A stretch of DNA of 64,000 nucleotides, from the NCBI RefSeq assembly GCF_030440595.1, contig NZ_CP047452.1, positions 496,001 through 560,000 of the forward strand. The letters run 5' to 3'. Both the position numbers and the translations under genes were made by a program. The notes beneath the pieces are model-generated. The model was given only the letters and a program-made list of their open reading frames with translations. It made no database searches and was not told the origin of the DNA. Source of the DNA: Corynebacterium glucuronolyticum DSM 44120. GTDB lineage: Bacteria > Actinomycetota > Actinomycetes > Mycobacteriales > Mycobacteriaceae. Every line of letters starts with the position of its first letter. Position 1 is the first letter of the stretch. Positions 8,654 through 16,943 of the stretch are shown piece after piece.

Positions 8654-9726
8654 TACGCCTTACCTCCGGCAGCAGAGTTGGGATCGAGGGCGTCGCGGAG
8701 GCCGTCGGCGAGGAAGGCCACCGAGACGGTGAGCATGGTGAGGATGGCTGCGGGGAAGAAGAATTCCCACGGAGAGGCCTCCACGTTCTTGGCGCCGTTG
8801 GCCAAGAGCGTACCGAGGGAAACGTCGGGGATTTTCACACCCAGTCCCAGGAAGGACAAGCCCGTCTCACTCATGACGGCGGAAACAACGCCTAGGGTTA
8901 GGTAGATGGCCAGGAGCGAGGCGATATTGGGGATCATGTGCCTAAGCACGATCTTCCACGTGGGCACGCCCATGTAGCGGGAGGCGGCGATGAATTCGCG
9001 CTCACGAACCGAGATGGACATGGACCAAATAACACGCGCACTGAACATCCAGCCGAAGGCGATGAGGACGATGGTGAGGATCTTCCAGTCACCGCCGGAA
9101 CCGCTCACCATGAGGCCGATGAGGAGGAACGAGGGGATGACCAAGAGGAAGTGAATGAGTGCGAGGATGATCTTCTCCGCCGTGCCGCCGAGGAGGGCTG
9201 CGGTGGTGCCAACGATGGCGGCGATGACGATGGTGGCGATGGACACGCTCGAGGCGATGATCATTGACCTGCCTAGACCGTGAACGGCCATGGCAAAAAG
9301 GTCGTTTCCGGCGGAGGTGGTGCCAAAGTAATGCTCACCACCTGGCGGTACGGCCAGCGACATGAAGTCCGGGTCATCGTAGGACCACGGGGTAAGGAAC
9401 CTGCCAAATACCGCGAATAGAAGAAGAATGAGCAGAACAATAAGGCCGACCACGGCTGGTTTGTTGCGCATGAAACGCCTGTAGTACAGCGTGGATTTTT
9501 TCATCGGGCGCGCCACGGAATGATCCGCGACGGGTGCGTTGGGGTTCTGCTGGGCCTCTACGCGCCTGATATCGTCCATCTCATCTTCCACGATGGCCGT
9601 GACGCCGGCCTGGTTGGTGGGGTCAGAGTGTGGGCTGAAATCACCGGTTGGGTTGTTGAGCGCCGAAGCCGGTGGCAGCGGGGGCTGAGGGCCCTTTTTA
9701 ATGTATTCGGGCTTTCTTTCAGACAT
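8653..9726 (-). CDS. Peptide ABC transporter permease (DppC/OppC type)
   Basis: A 357-residue inner-membrane subunit. Residues 1 to about 80 are a long polar Pro/Asn/Asp-rich cytoplasmic leader (PQPPLPPASALNN), followed by the DppC N-terminal region YYRRFMRNKPAVVGLIVL and the binding-protein-dependent transport domain with the EAA-like loop EFIAASRYMGVPTWKIVLRH. About six membrane helices. It starts immediately after the dppB-type stop (TAAATG) and overlaps the ATPase gene by one base, so the importer is a tightly coupled operon. Confidence 0.93.
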   Translation of the reverse strand: MSERKPEYIKKGPQPPLPPASALNNPTGDFSPHSDPTNQAGVTAIVEDEMDDIRRVEAQQNPNAPVADHSVARPMKKSTLYYRRFMRNKPAVVGLIVLLILLLFAVFGRFLTPWSYDDPDFMSLAVPPGGEHYFGTTSAGNDLFAMAVHGLGRSMIIASSVSIATIVIAAIVGTTAALLGGTAEKIILALIHFLLVIPSFLLIGLMVSGSGGDWKILTIVLIAFGWMFSARVIWSMSISVREREFIAASRYMGVPTWKIVLRHMIPNIASLLAIYLTLGVVSAVMSETGLSFLGLGVKIPDVSLGTLLANGAKNVEASPWEFFFPAAILTMLTVSVAFLADGLRDALDPNSAAGGKA

Positions 9727-10710
9727 TTAGCTCACCCTCACTCGCGGATCAAGGAAGACAACGAACAGGTCGGACAACACTGCGCCGATAGCTGTCATGA
9801 ACGCGCCGAACGCGGCCACGCCGACGGCGCCGTGTATGTCATTTTTTTGGATGGTTTCCAGGAAGTAGCTGCCCATGCCGTTCCAGCCGAAGATCGTCTC
9901 CGTCATGATGGCACCGGTGAAGATGCCGGGGATGGAAAACGCGACTGAGGTGGCCACGGGGATGATGGACGTGCGCAGTGCGTGGCGCCTCACGGCCTGT
10001 GCCTTGGTGAGTCCCTTGGCACGCGCGGTGCGGACGTAGTCTGCGTCGATGTTATCCAGCAGCATGTTGCGTTGCATGAGGTGGTAACTGGCGTAGGAAA
10101 TGATGAGCAGACAGATGGTGGGCAGGATGAGGTGCTGGAAGCCGTCGACAAGCTGATTGAAAAAGCCTTCGACGCCGATGGATGAAGCGCCGGTGACGTA
10201 GAACACAGGGTGTCCCGCAGCGCGGTTGATGGAGATGGCGATCCAGACAACGAGCACCGAGGCAACAACCACGTGGGTGTTGAGGGTGATGAGTGAGACG
10301 ACCATCCAACCACGGTCTGCAAGCTTATCCTTGCGGGAGGCGGTGAAGACGCCGAGCGCGATACCGATGACAACAGAAAGGAACGTGGCCAAGAGGAGTA
10401 GCCGGGCGGAGACCCAGATGCGGTAGGAGATCTGCTCGTTGATGGAGTCTCCCAGCGGGCTTGAGCCCCAGTTCCAGTGGAGGAGAATCCCCGAAAGCCA
10501 ATTCCACCACCTCTCGGTGATAGGGACCTTATCGTTCAAGTTGAGTGGCTCAAGGATGGCGTCAATGCGCTCCTCCGGCACCGGGGGGCGGCGACCCGCG
10601 TAGTTTGAGCGTGGGTTAAGGAAGCTTGATGCCAAGAAATACGTAATGTTCACGGCTACGAAGATCATGGCTAACCAACCGGCCGCCTTCTTCAGCATGT
10701 ATTTCAGCAT
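9727..10710 (-). CDS. Peptide ABC transporter permease (DppB/OppB type)
   Basis: First gene of the importer operon, 327 residues with about six membrane helices. The EAA-type cytoplasmic loop DYVRTARAKGLTKAQAVRRHALR contacts the ATPase, and TETIFGWNGMGSYFLETI is the usual DppB C-terminal block. A weak AAGG ribosome site precedes the Met at 10710; a second in-frame Met is 12 bases downstream. The leader upstream contains two inverted repeats that could be operators (listed separately). Confidence 0.92.
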   Translation of the reverse strand: MLKYMLKKAAGWLAMIFVAVNITYFLASSFLNPRSNYAGRRPPVPEERIDAILEPLNLNDKVPITERWWNWLSGILLHWNWGSSPLGDSINEQISYRIWVSARLLLLATFLSVVIGIALGVFTASRKDKLADRGWMVVSLITLNTHVVVASVLVVWIAISINRAAGHPVFYVTGASSIGVEGFFNQLVDGFQHLILPTICLLIISYASYHLMQRNMLLDNIDADYVRTARAKGLTKAQAVRRHALRTSIIPVATSVAFSIPGIFTGAIMTETIFGWNGMGSYFLETIQKNDIHGAVGVAAFGAFMTAIGAVLSDLFVVFLDPRVRVS

Positions 10711-10920
10711 GTTTTTGCCTTGCTAGTCTCGGTTGCGCCACCCGTTATCCGGGCGACCACACTGTCTTCACTGTCTGGTTTGAGATACCAACCATTCAGT
10801 TGTGGGTGTTGTCACAATCGTAAGTCACAGTGACTTTTGAGGGGAATTGTTGAACAAGTGAATAGAATGAGAATTAAGGCATACTATACAAAAACGACTT
10901 TGGTTAAGTAACCTTTAGCT
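10711..10920 (-). promoter_or_regulatory. Leader and putative promoter/operator of the peptide importer operon
   Basis: On the minus strand a TATAGT hexamer (10883-10888) is a good -10, about 170 bases before dppB. An inverted repeat GGTTA-AG-TAACC (10902-10913) lies where the -35 should be. A second, AAGTCAC-A-GTGACTT (10822-10836), lies within the transcribed leader. Both are plausible repressor sites; neither matches a regulator I can name with confidence. Confidence 0.45.
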
Positions 10921-11361
10921 GGTCATATCCTGAACGCTGCCCCGGCCACCCCTGTCACGCTCATCAAAAAAAAACCACCCGTGGGGGTAGTTAGTCTCTC
11001 ATGCAAGACGCGGTGATGTCCGGCTCGGGGGACTCTCTCCATACGCCAAAACGCGAAGAATCGTCAGCCCGTAATCGACAAAGCGACGACGACACCACCG
11101 GGCATGCACGCATAGGCGCGCATAGGGTGGACACCATAAAGCTCGCGTCAGCGCCCGTTAACTCAGGTGAAGAAAAACAGACGGGACAAAGGGGCAGGCG
11201 CGAACCCTCAAGGCGGCGTGAGGCTTTGGTGGGGTAAAAGGCAGTGGTGGGATGGGCGGTGGAGGCGTGAAGGCCAGGTGGCGCGAAGCTGTGCGGTGAA
11301 ATGCGGTGGTATCAGGTTCGCGTCGGCCGACGTGGACGCGGTAGCGGGAGCCTAGTGGTAG
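10921..11361. other. Intergenic region, no gene recognised
   Basis: Open frames here (for example 11001-11237) are low-complexity, lack ribosome sites and look spurious. A run of A9 at 10966-10974 next to a short imperfect hairpin (10975-10988) could be a weak minus-strand terminator. Confidence 0.4.
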
Positions 11362-11401
11362 CAAAAACGGCGACCCGTTGCGTGCATTGGGATCGCCGTT
11401 T
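11362..11401 (-). terminator. Putative terminator of the secreted-protein gene
   Basis: AAACGGCGA / TCGCCGTTT (9-base stem, 19-base loop) ends in TTTTT on the minus strand, 42 bases beyond the stop of the 11443-11994 gene. Confidence 0.6.
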
Positions 11402-11442
11402 GAGATCACATTGTGCGAGCATAGGCACCCGCGTGGCCTTAC

Positions 11443-11994
11443 CTAGGGGAGCATGGCCTGGATGTTGGCGGGGAGCATGGGCTTGATCTGAGGCAGTGCT
11501 GCAACCAGACCTGCGAGCACCACGACCACGGCGCTTGCGGCAACGATGCCGATGCCTGCGTCTGAAAGCTCCTTGCCGTTAGGAGCACTCATGAACGCCT
11601 CGAACTCAGCAGAGCTCGCGGGCATGTCCTTGCCGGCAGCGCAGGCTCGCAGAGCGGGGAGCGTGGTCCTGTAGGCTTTGTGGATTTCCTTGATCTCCTT
11701 CGTCGCCTTTTTGTACTCTGCTTCCGAGATCTCGTGACGCGCGTACGCCTGATCGTAGTCTTTGAGCTGAGTCTCCAAGGTGAGCTCTATATCTGTGACC
11801 GAGTCTCGTGCTTCTTGGCGAGTCGTGTTCAGCGTTTTACTATTCTGAATCTGCTGTTCGTAGTCGGTGAAAGTAAGCACGCACGTATCCCCGTTGACCT
11901 TAACTGCGGCGGCGTTGGCGGCGGGTGTGCAGATGCCGGTGGCAAGTGCTGTTGCGGTGATGGTGGCGATGGCACTCTTCTTCAGGGTCGACAT
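11443..11994 (-). CDS. Secreted, C-terminally membrane-anchored helical protein (paralogue of 32890-33654)
   Basis: A 183-residue protein of unknown function. It has a Sec signal peptide (MSTLKKSAIATITATALATG with cleavage likely after AANA), a conserved GDTCVLTFTDYE block, a long charged helical middle, the motif LPALRACA, and a C-terminal hydrophobic helix (GIGIVAASAVVVVLAGLVAALP) followed by IKPMLPANIQAMLP. The two cysteines (in DTC and RACA) could form a disulfide. The same order of elements is found in the gene at 32890-33654, so the two form a family. AAAGGGA precedes the ATG. The promoter has a C9 tract inside its spacer, suggesting variable expression. Confidence 0.75.
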   Translation of the reverse strand: MSTLKKSAIATITATALATGICTPAANAAAVKVNGDTCVLTFTDYEQQIQNSKTLNTTRQEARDSVTDIELTLETQLKDYDQAYARHEISEAEYKKATKEIKEIHKAYRTTLPALRACAAGKDMPASSAEFEAFMSAPNGKELSDAGIGIVAASAVVVVLAGLVAALPQIKPMLPANIQAMLP

Positions 11995-12048
11995 AGAAAG
12001 TCCCTTTCTAGGTGGATGCTCTTAATGAGCTGTGTAGAACCTGTTATA

Positions 12049-12077
12049 AACGTAGCAGGGGGGGGGAAGCCTGTCAA
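12049..12077 (-). promoter_or_regulatory. Promoter with C9 tract in the spacer
   Basis: On the minus strand TTGACA (12072-12077, perfect -35) is followed 17 bases later by TACGTT (12049-12054, TANNNT -10). Nine of the 17 spacer bases are a C homopolymer (12058-12066). The start codon of the secreted protein is about 50 bases downstream. A second TANNNT-like hexamer (TATAAC) overlaps but would give a 23-base spacer. Confidence 0.55.
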
Positions 12078-12291
12078 ACGCCTGAAAGTTCGTGTAAAGA
12101 AAGAGGAGAAGAGCGCGGAAGTTGTGGGTGGGACAGTGTGACTTGATTGTGGGGTTCAACGTGGGGAGATGGAGGACGAATAGCCCCGCCCCTTTCCCGT
12201 GCGCGCCGTATCTTTGAGCACGGGGTGTGTTTCGGGGCGGGGTGCTGGTCAGAGACTTGTGGCCTGGCCGGGAGGTTGTGTATTTGGGTGT

Positions 12292-13197
12292 TTATGCGCC
12301 CGTGGCGAGCTCCCCGGAGTACACGTTGAGGCGGTCGGGCTTGGCAAAGCCGGCGAGGAAGAAGCCTTCCGAACGGGCGAGCTCGACGGCGAGGGAGGTG
12401 GGGGCACCGACGGCGACGAGACCGGGGATGCCCGCCATGAGGGCCTTTTGGACGAGCTCAAACGAGGCGCGCGAAGACATGACGATGAGCGCGTCGCGAG
12501 CCGGGAGTGCGTCCCCCAAAAGTAAGGAGCCGATCACCTTGTCCAGGGCGTTGTGTCGTCCGACATCCTCGCGCAAGACGTGGAGGTCAAAGCCACCGTT
12601 TGTGTTTGGCAGGAAGAGCGACGCGGCGTGCGAGCCGCCCGTCTTGCGGAACGCCACCTGCTGCTTCCTTGCCACGGCGGGAAGCTTTACAAGGACCGCT
12701 GGGTTAAATGCCTGCGGCGTGAAAGCAAACGGTAACCGCTTGGTCAGCTGCTCAATTGAAGCCGTGCCGCACACGCCACACGCGGAGGTAGTCAGTGTGC
12801 GTCTTCTTAGCGCGTCGACGGTGGGGATGTCCTTGCCGAGGGTGATCGGCCGTGCAGCGTCGTCTGCAGTGCCTGCTGCCACCTCTAGTAGACCGTTGGG
12901 CATGTCCACGTCGAGCACGTTGTACGTGTTCACGCCGTCGGGGGTAGTGCCCGCGCAATAGCGGGCTGTGGAAATTTCCTCCTTGCTCGCGATGAGGCCC
13001 TCGGAGAACAAGAACCCGTGCGCCAACTCGATATCGTGGCCGGGCGTGCGCATCGTCGTTGTCAGCGACGTCCCGTTGACACGGATCTCCAGGGGCTCCT
13101 CCACGATGACGGTATCGGCACGAGTATCCGTGCCGTAGGTTCCGTCGTCGTGGATCTCTACCTGGGTGACAGGAAAACCGGTGGTGATTCGACCCAT
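12292..13197 (-). CDS. fdhD: Formate dehydrogenase accessory sulfurtransferase FdhD
   Basis: FdhD (301 residues) transfers sulfur from a cysteine desulfurase to the molybdenum cofactor and is needed for active formate dehydrogenase. The catalytic pair is seen in SACGVCG. Other family blocks are EEPLEIRVNG, MRTPGHDIELAHGFLFSEG and REDVGRHNALDKVIGS. It starts 6 bases after the fdhF stop, so it is last in the DUF6457-fdhF-fdhD operon. No clear terminator was found downstream. Confidence 0.95.
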   Translation of the reverse strand: MGRITTGFPVTQVEIHDDGTYGTDTRADTVIVEEPLEIRVNGTSLTTTMRTPGHDIELAHGFLFSEGLIASKEEISTARYCAGTTPDGVNTYNVLDVDMPNGLLEVAAGTADDAARPITLGKDIPTVDALRRRTLTTSACGVCGTASIEQLTKRLPFAFTPQAFNPAVLVKLPAVARKQQVAFRKTGGSHAASLFLPNTNGGFDLHVLREDVGRHNALDKVIGSLLLGDALPARDALIVMSSRASFELVQKALMAGIPGLVAVGAPTSLAVELARSEGFFLAGFAKPDRLNVYSGELATGA

Positions 13198-13203
13198 GAA
13201 GGC

Positions 13204-15513
13204 TTAATCAGCGTCCTGGTCAAAATCGTGAGCGGACACGCCGAGCGGCTCAAGCCGGACGAGGGTGGACTTGGAAATCGGCGTGTGCGACTTCTCCACA
13301 AAGCTATCCAGCGGAATCAGAACGTTCGCCTCCGGCATGTACGCTGCCACGCAGCCCATGGCCGTGTCGTACTCCACCACGCGGAAGTTCGGGGCGCGGC
13401 GCTCACCGTCGGGCGCGACGGAAACGATATCGACGAGGTCGCCACCCTTGAGACCCTGCTTGTAGCAGTCCTGCGGGTTGACGAACACGACGCGCCGGCC
13501 GTTCTTAATGCCACGGTAGCGATCGTTGAGACCGTAAATGGTGGAGTTGTACTGGTCGTGGGAGCGAATCGTATTGAGTGTGAAGTAGCCCTCCGGGACA
13601 TGCAGAACCTCCAGCTTGTTCACCGTAAGGTGCGCCTTGCCGTCCGCCGTGGTGAACTTGCGCTCACGGGGGCCGTTGGGTAGAAGGAACCCGCCGGGGT
13701 GCTTGATCCGCTCGTTGTAATCGTCAAAGCCGGGGATCGTCGCCTCGATATGGTTGCGCACCACCGAGTAATCGTCGATCATCGGGCGCCAGTACTTGTC
13801 CTCAGGGAAGAGACGGTCGCCGATCTCGCCGATCATCTCCACCTCGGAGCGCAGGTCGAGGTCCTCGTTGTGGCGGGACTTGCCACCAGAAGCGTGAACC
13901 GCACCCTGGGAATCCTCCACAGTCACCACCTGGCGGCCGGAGAGCTGCTCATCAAGATCGGTGCGCGCCTTTGCCGGCAGGATGATGGATACCTTGCCCG
14001 GGTGCGCGTGCGTGTTGTTCAACTTGGTGGAAACGGACACTGTCATGTCCATGGAGTCCATGGCGTGCTCAGAGGCGTTGGTGTCGCTCGTGACGCGGAC
14101 AAAGTTGCCACCGAGCTGCCAGAAGAACGAAGCTTTACCGTCGCGCATGCCACGGAGGGCATCCACCGTCGACCAGCCCGGCTCACGCGGACACGTGAAC
14201 CCGAACTCCTTCTCCAACGCGGCGTAGAAGGACTCGGGCATCTCCTCGGCAATGCCCACCGTGCGATCGCCCTGCACGTTGGAGTGGCCACGCAACGGGG
14301 CGGTGCCCGCGCCGGGCTTGCCAATGTTGCCGGTGAGCAGCAGGAAGTTGGCGATTTCCTGGATTGTTTCGATGGAATTCTTGTGCTGGGTGACTCCCAG
14401 CGTCCAGCTGACGATGACGGATTTTGCCTGCTCGACCATATCGGCGACCTCCTGCACGTCGTGCATGGTCAGGCCAGTGGCTTCGAGGTAATCCTTGTCG
14501 TCGAGGCTCATGATGCTGGCGATCGCCTCGTCGGCGCCCACGCAGTACTTGTCGAGGAACTCGTGGTCGATCGCATCGCGGCGGATAAGCTCGCGGTTCA
14601 GTGCGAGGAAGAACGCATGGTCACCTGCGGACTTGATCTGCAGGAAGCGATCAGAAATGTCGGTGCGACCACCGAGGACGTGCTCGGGGTTCTGCGGCTC
14701 CTGGAAACTGTTGGTGTACGTCTCGTTCAGTGGGTTGATCGTGACGATCTTGCCACCGTTGTCCTTGATCTCCTTGAGGACGGTAAGCATACGCGGATGG
14801 TTCGTGCCGGGGTTCTGACCGACGGAAATAAGCATGTCGGTGACCTTGAAGTCGGCGTAGGTCACACTGCCTTTACCCAGGCCAACCGTGGGGGCGAGGG
14901 CCTTACCCGTGGAATCGTGGCACATGTTGGCGCAGTCCGGCAGGTTATTAGTGCCGAAGCGGCGTGCCAAAAGCTGGAACATGTAGGCCGGCTCGTTGGC
15001 CGTGCGTCCGGAGGTGTAGAAAATGGCCTTGTTCGGATCGTCTAGCGTCTTGAGGTAATCGACGATGGTGTTGAAGGCCGTGTCCCAGCTCACCGGGTGG
15101 TAGTAATCATCGGTGCCGTCGTACATCATCGGCGTGGTGATACGTCCCTGTCGGCCGAGCCAGTAGTCGGTCTTCTGCCTCAGATCAGTAACGGAGTAAC
15201 GTTCGAAAAACTCGGGGTCGACGCGGCGACGTGTGGTCTCCTCCGCGACGGCCTTGGCACCGTTCTCATAGAACTCGACGATGTTGCGGTCGCCCATCGG
15301 AGGCTCAGGCCACGCGCACCCGGGGCAGTCAATGCCGCCGGGCTGGTTCATTGTGAGTAGCGGCAAGAGGGCGTTCTCGGGGATGGCGAACTTCATTGCC
15401 GTCATCACGCCCGGGATGCCTGCGGCTAGACGGTGTGGGCGCTCAATCTTCGGATTATCAAAGCGATTCTGCTTGCGAGGCTGCTCGCGTTTATTGTCCA
15501 CGGTCTTAGTCAT
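13204..15513 (-). CDS. fdhF: Molybdopterin oxidoreductase, formate dehydrogenase alpha subunit family (FdhF/YdeP type)
   Basis: A 769-residue molybdenum enzyme of the FdhF/YdeP branch, expected to oxidise formate to CO2 in the cytoplasm; no signal peptide. The early GGIDCPGCAWPEP motif is typical of this branch and may bind an Fe-S cluster. CANMCHDSTG, VGQNPGTNHPRM and GGKIVTINPLNE are cofactor-binding blocks, and the C-terminal part (TPISKSTLVRLEP) completes a full-length protein. There is no in-frame TGA, so it is not a selenoprotein. It is preceded by a long hairpin at 15565-15593 and is co-oriented with DUF6457 and fdhD, as in C. glutamicum, where this gene set is called FdhF. Formate as substrate is inferred from that context. 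Confidence 0.9.
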   Translation of the reverse strand: MTKTVDNKREQPRKQNRFDNPKIERPHRLAAGIPGVMTAMKFAIPENALLPLLTMNQPGGIDCPGCAWPEPPMGDRNIVEFYENGAKAVAEETTRRRVDPEFFERYSVTDLRQKTDYWLGRQGRITTPMMYDGTDDYYHPVSWDTAFNTIVDYLKTLDDPNKAIFYTSGRTANEPAYMFQLLARRFGTNNLPDCANMCHDSTGKALAPTVGLGKGSVTYADFKVTDMLISVGQNPGTNHPRMLTVLKEIKDNGGKIVTINPLNETYTNSFQEPQNPEHVLGGRTDISDRFLQIKSAGDHAFFLALNRELIRRDAIDHEFLDKYCVGADEAIASIMSLDDKDYLEATGLTMHDVQEVADMVEQAKSVIVSWTLGVTQHKNSIETIQEIANFLLLTGNIGKPGAGTAPLRGHSNVQGDRTVGIAEEMPESFYAALEKEFGFTCPREPGWSTVDALRGMRDGKASFFWQLGGNFVRVTSDTNASEHAMDSMDMTVSVSTKLNNTHAHPGKVSIILPAKARTDLDEQLSGRQVVTVEDSQGAVHASGGKSRHNEDLDLRSEVEMIGEIGDRLFPEDKYWRPMIDDYSVVRNHIEATIPGFDDYNERIKHPGGFLLPNGPRERKFTTADGKAHLTVNKLEVLHVPEGYFTLNTIRSHDQYNSTIYGLNDRYRGIKNGRRVVFVNPQDCYKQGLKGGDLVDIVSVAPDGERRAPNFRVVEYDTAMGCVAAYMPEANVLIPLDSFVEKSHTPISKSTLVRLEPLGVSAHDFDQDAD

Positions 15514-15564
15514 GCCACCATTGTATAGGTATAGGCAAAAAAGACGGACTTATAATATGCATCT

Positions 15565-15593
15565 GTGGGTGACCAGCGGTTTTGGTCACCCAC
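15565..15593 (-). other. Perfect 10-base stem-loop between DUF6457 gene and fdhF
   Basis: GTGGGTGACC / GGTCACCCAC with a 9-base loop lies just after the DUF6457 stop. It has no T tract on either strand, so it is more likely an mRNA stability or processing element, or an operator, than a terminator. Confidence 0.6.
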
Positions 15594-15601
15594 TGGGGGT
15601 C

Positions 15602-15886
15602 TTAGGCTTCGCCTTCGTCTGCGGGGTACTTTTCCTCGATGATCTTGACCAGCGCCTTGATCGATTCGAGTGCGCGGTCGGCGGAGACCTTCGCGTCCGC
15701 ACCCGCCCCGACCTGCCCCGCAGATACGCCGACGAGGAATGCCGTCAGAGGGGCCGCTGGCCGTGACGGTCCGTGCGCCACGTGCTTGGTAAGATCCAGG
15801 AGGTCGTTGATGCGCGGCTGGAGGATTTCGTAGTCAACGTCCAGTTCCTTCGCCGCGTCGCGCAGCCATTGTTCAAAGTCACCCAT
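15602..15886 (-). CDS. DUF6457 domain protein of the formate dehydrogenase operon
   Basis: A 94-residue soluble acidic helical protein, first gene of the fdhF-fdhD unit. The sequence MGDFEQWLRDAAKELDVDYE followed by a segment ending DLLDLTKHVAHGPSRPAAPLTAF matches the small protein found beside fdhF in corynebacteria and other Actinobacteria (DUF6457). Function is unknown; the linkage suggests a role in molybdenum cofactor handling or dehydrogenase maturation. AAAGGACG-type ribosome site upstream. Confidence 0.8.
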   Translation of the reverse strand: MGDFEQWLRDAAKELDVDYEILQPRINDLLDLTKHVAHGPSRPAAPLTAFLVGVSAGQVGAGADAKVSADRALESIKALVKIIEEKYPADEGEA

Positions 15887-15933
15887 GGTTCGTCCTTTCT
15901 TTTTGCTTGTCGACGCGCACCTGCTCGCCCGTC

Positions 15934-16005
15934 TACACGTGTAAGTAGGTATACACGTGTAAATAGATACACGCGTGCAAGTAGGTATACGCGTAGATAA
16001 CAGTG
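15934..16005. repeat. Four 18-base iterons with TACACGTGTA palindrome core
   Basis: Units start at 15934, 15952, 15970 and 15988. The first two hold the perfect palindrome TACACGTGTA; the third (CACGCGTGCA) and fourth (TACGCGTAGA) are degenerate. They lie 48-120 bases upstream of the DUF6457-fdhF-fdhD operon, where a regulator would bind. Confidence 0.7.
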
Positions 16006-16094
16006 TAAACCGAATCCTGCCCTCACCTCCCCGACGTAGTGACGCACGCCTTTGCGGCCCGACCGTAGCGGGCGATCCGGCCTTTTCACCTCTT
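16006..16094. other. Non-coding stretch
   Basis: No gene or recognisable signal is seen between the iterons and the first dispersed GGGCCG repeat. Confidence 0.4.
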
Positions 16095-16145
16095 GGGCCG
16101 CGTTTGGGGCGTGCCGGGGAGGATAGCGGTGCGGAGTGCGGCCCG
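16095..16145. repeat. Dispersed palindromic element, copy 1
   Basis: GGGCCGCGTTTGG at one end and GTGCGGCCC at the other form an imperfect inverted repeat of about 50 bases. The ends match those of the 74-base tandem units at 16180 and of the elements near 22 kb. Confidence 0.5.
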
Positions 16146-16179
16146 TTGGGATGACTGATCTTGAGTGTTGGGAGCGGTT

Positions 16180-16517
16180 GGGCCGTGTTGGGTGCGGGGG
16201 CGATCCGAACGTGGCCCGAGGAGTGGGAGAGAAGCGAGTGCTGGTGAGGCGCTGGGCCGTGTTGGGTGCGGGGGCGATCCGAACGTGGCCCGAGGAGTGG
16301 GAGAGAAGTGGGTGCTGGTGAGGCGCTGGGCCCTGTTGGGTGCGGGAGCGATCCGAATGTAGCCCAAGGAAGGGGAGAGAAGCGAGTGCTGGTGAGGCGC
16401 TGGGCCGTGTTGGGTGCGGGAGCGATCCGAACGTGGCCCGAGGAGTGGGAGAGAAGCGAGTGCTGGTGAGGCGCTGGGCCGTGTTGGGTGCGGGGGCGAT
16501 CCGAACGTGGCCCGAGG
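16180..16517. repeat. Tandem repeat, about 4.5 copies of 74 bases
   Basis: GGGCCGTGTTGGGTGCGGG recurs at 16180, 16254, 16328, 16402 and 16476 with only a few substitutions; the last copy is cut after CGTGGCCCGAGG. Each unit contains a smaller imperfect palindrome GGGCCGTGTT ... AACGTGGCCC. Because 74 is not a multiple of three, the several open frames across it are artefacts. Confidence 0.9.
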
Positions 16518-16930
16518 GAGCAGAAGGTATGAGTGGGGTGAGAAATTCGGGCCGTTATCGGTCTGTGGCGCTAGAGGCTTTTCGCTGGCTAACGGGCCTG
16601 GAAGACGAGATTTGGGTTTTAGTAGTACTGCGTGTACCCTTGGCTCCCAGGGCTCGCCCGCTGATTTTGTGCGCAGTTTTTACGGCATGCAGAGGAGCGA
16701 GTGAGCTTTGGTAAAACGAAGAATCAACTTTGTTGTAGGCCCTCCGCCTATGTGCACTTCACCGGTGTGCAGAAGCGTCCACAGTTTTTTATACGGCAGC
16801 GAGCTTTCTGGTTATTGAATTAGTCAAGCGGCTAGTGGCCGTCGAGGCGCTGTGATAACGCTGGGTGGTGACGTTTAATCGTCGAAAAGCCTGGGAAACC
16901 GGGTGTAATGGGAACCGCAACGAGAAAGGT
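16518..16930 (+). other. Leader region of the rpsH operon
   Basis: No gene is recognised. The promoter of the second half of the spc operon should be here; TATACG near 16790 and TAGTGG near 16833 are weak -10 candidates without good -35 partners. Confidence 0.35.
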
Positions 16931-16943
16931 ATGTCGATCACTC

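Noticed and set aside
10902..10913. DtxR (iron regulator) box upstream of the importer
   Set aside because: The GGTTA arms resemble the box, but the centre is two bases and the flanks do not fit the 19-base consensus.
11001..11237. Plus-strand 78-residue frame downstream of A9
   Set aside because: Low-complexity, no ribosome site and no resemblance to a protein family.
13699..15045. 448-codon plus-strand frame
   Set aside because: It is the antisense shadow of fdhF, whose minus-strand product is a complete molybdoenzyme.
16136..16714. Several overlapping open frames in all plus frames
   Set aside because: They are produced by the 74-base GC-rich tandem repeat; the unit is not a multiple of three, so the same peptide appears in different frames. 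No ribosome sites.
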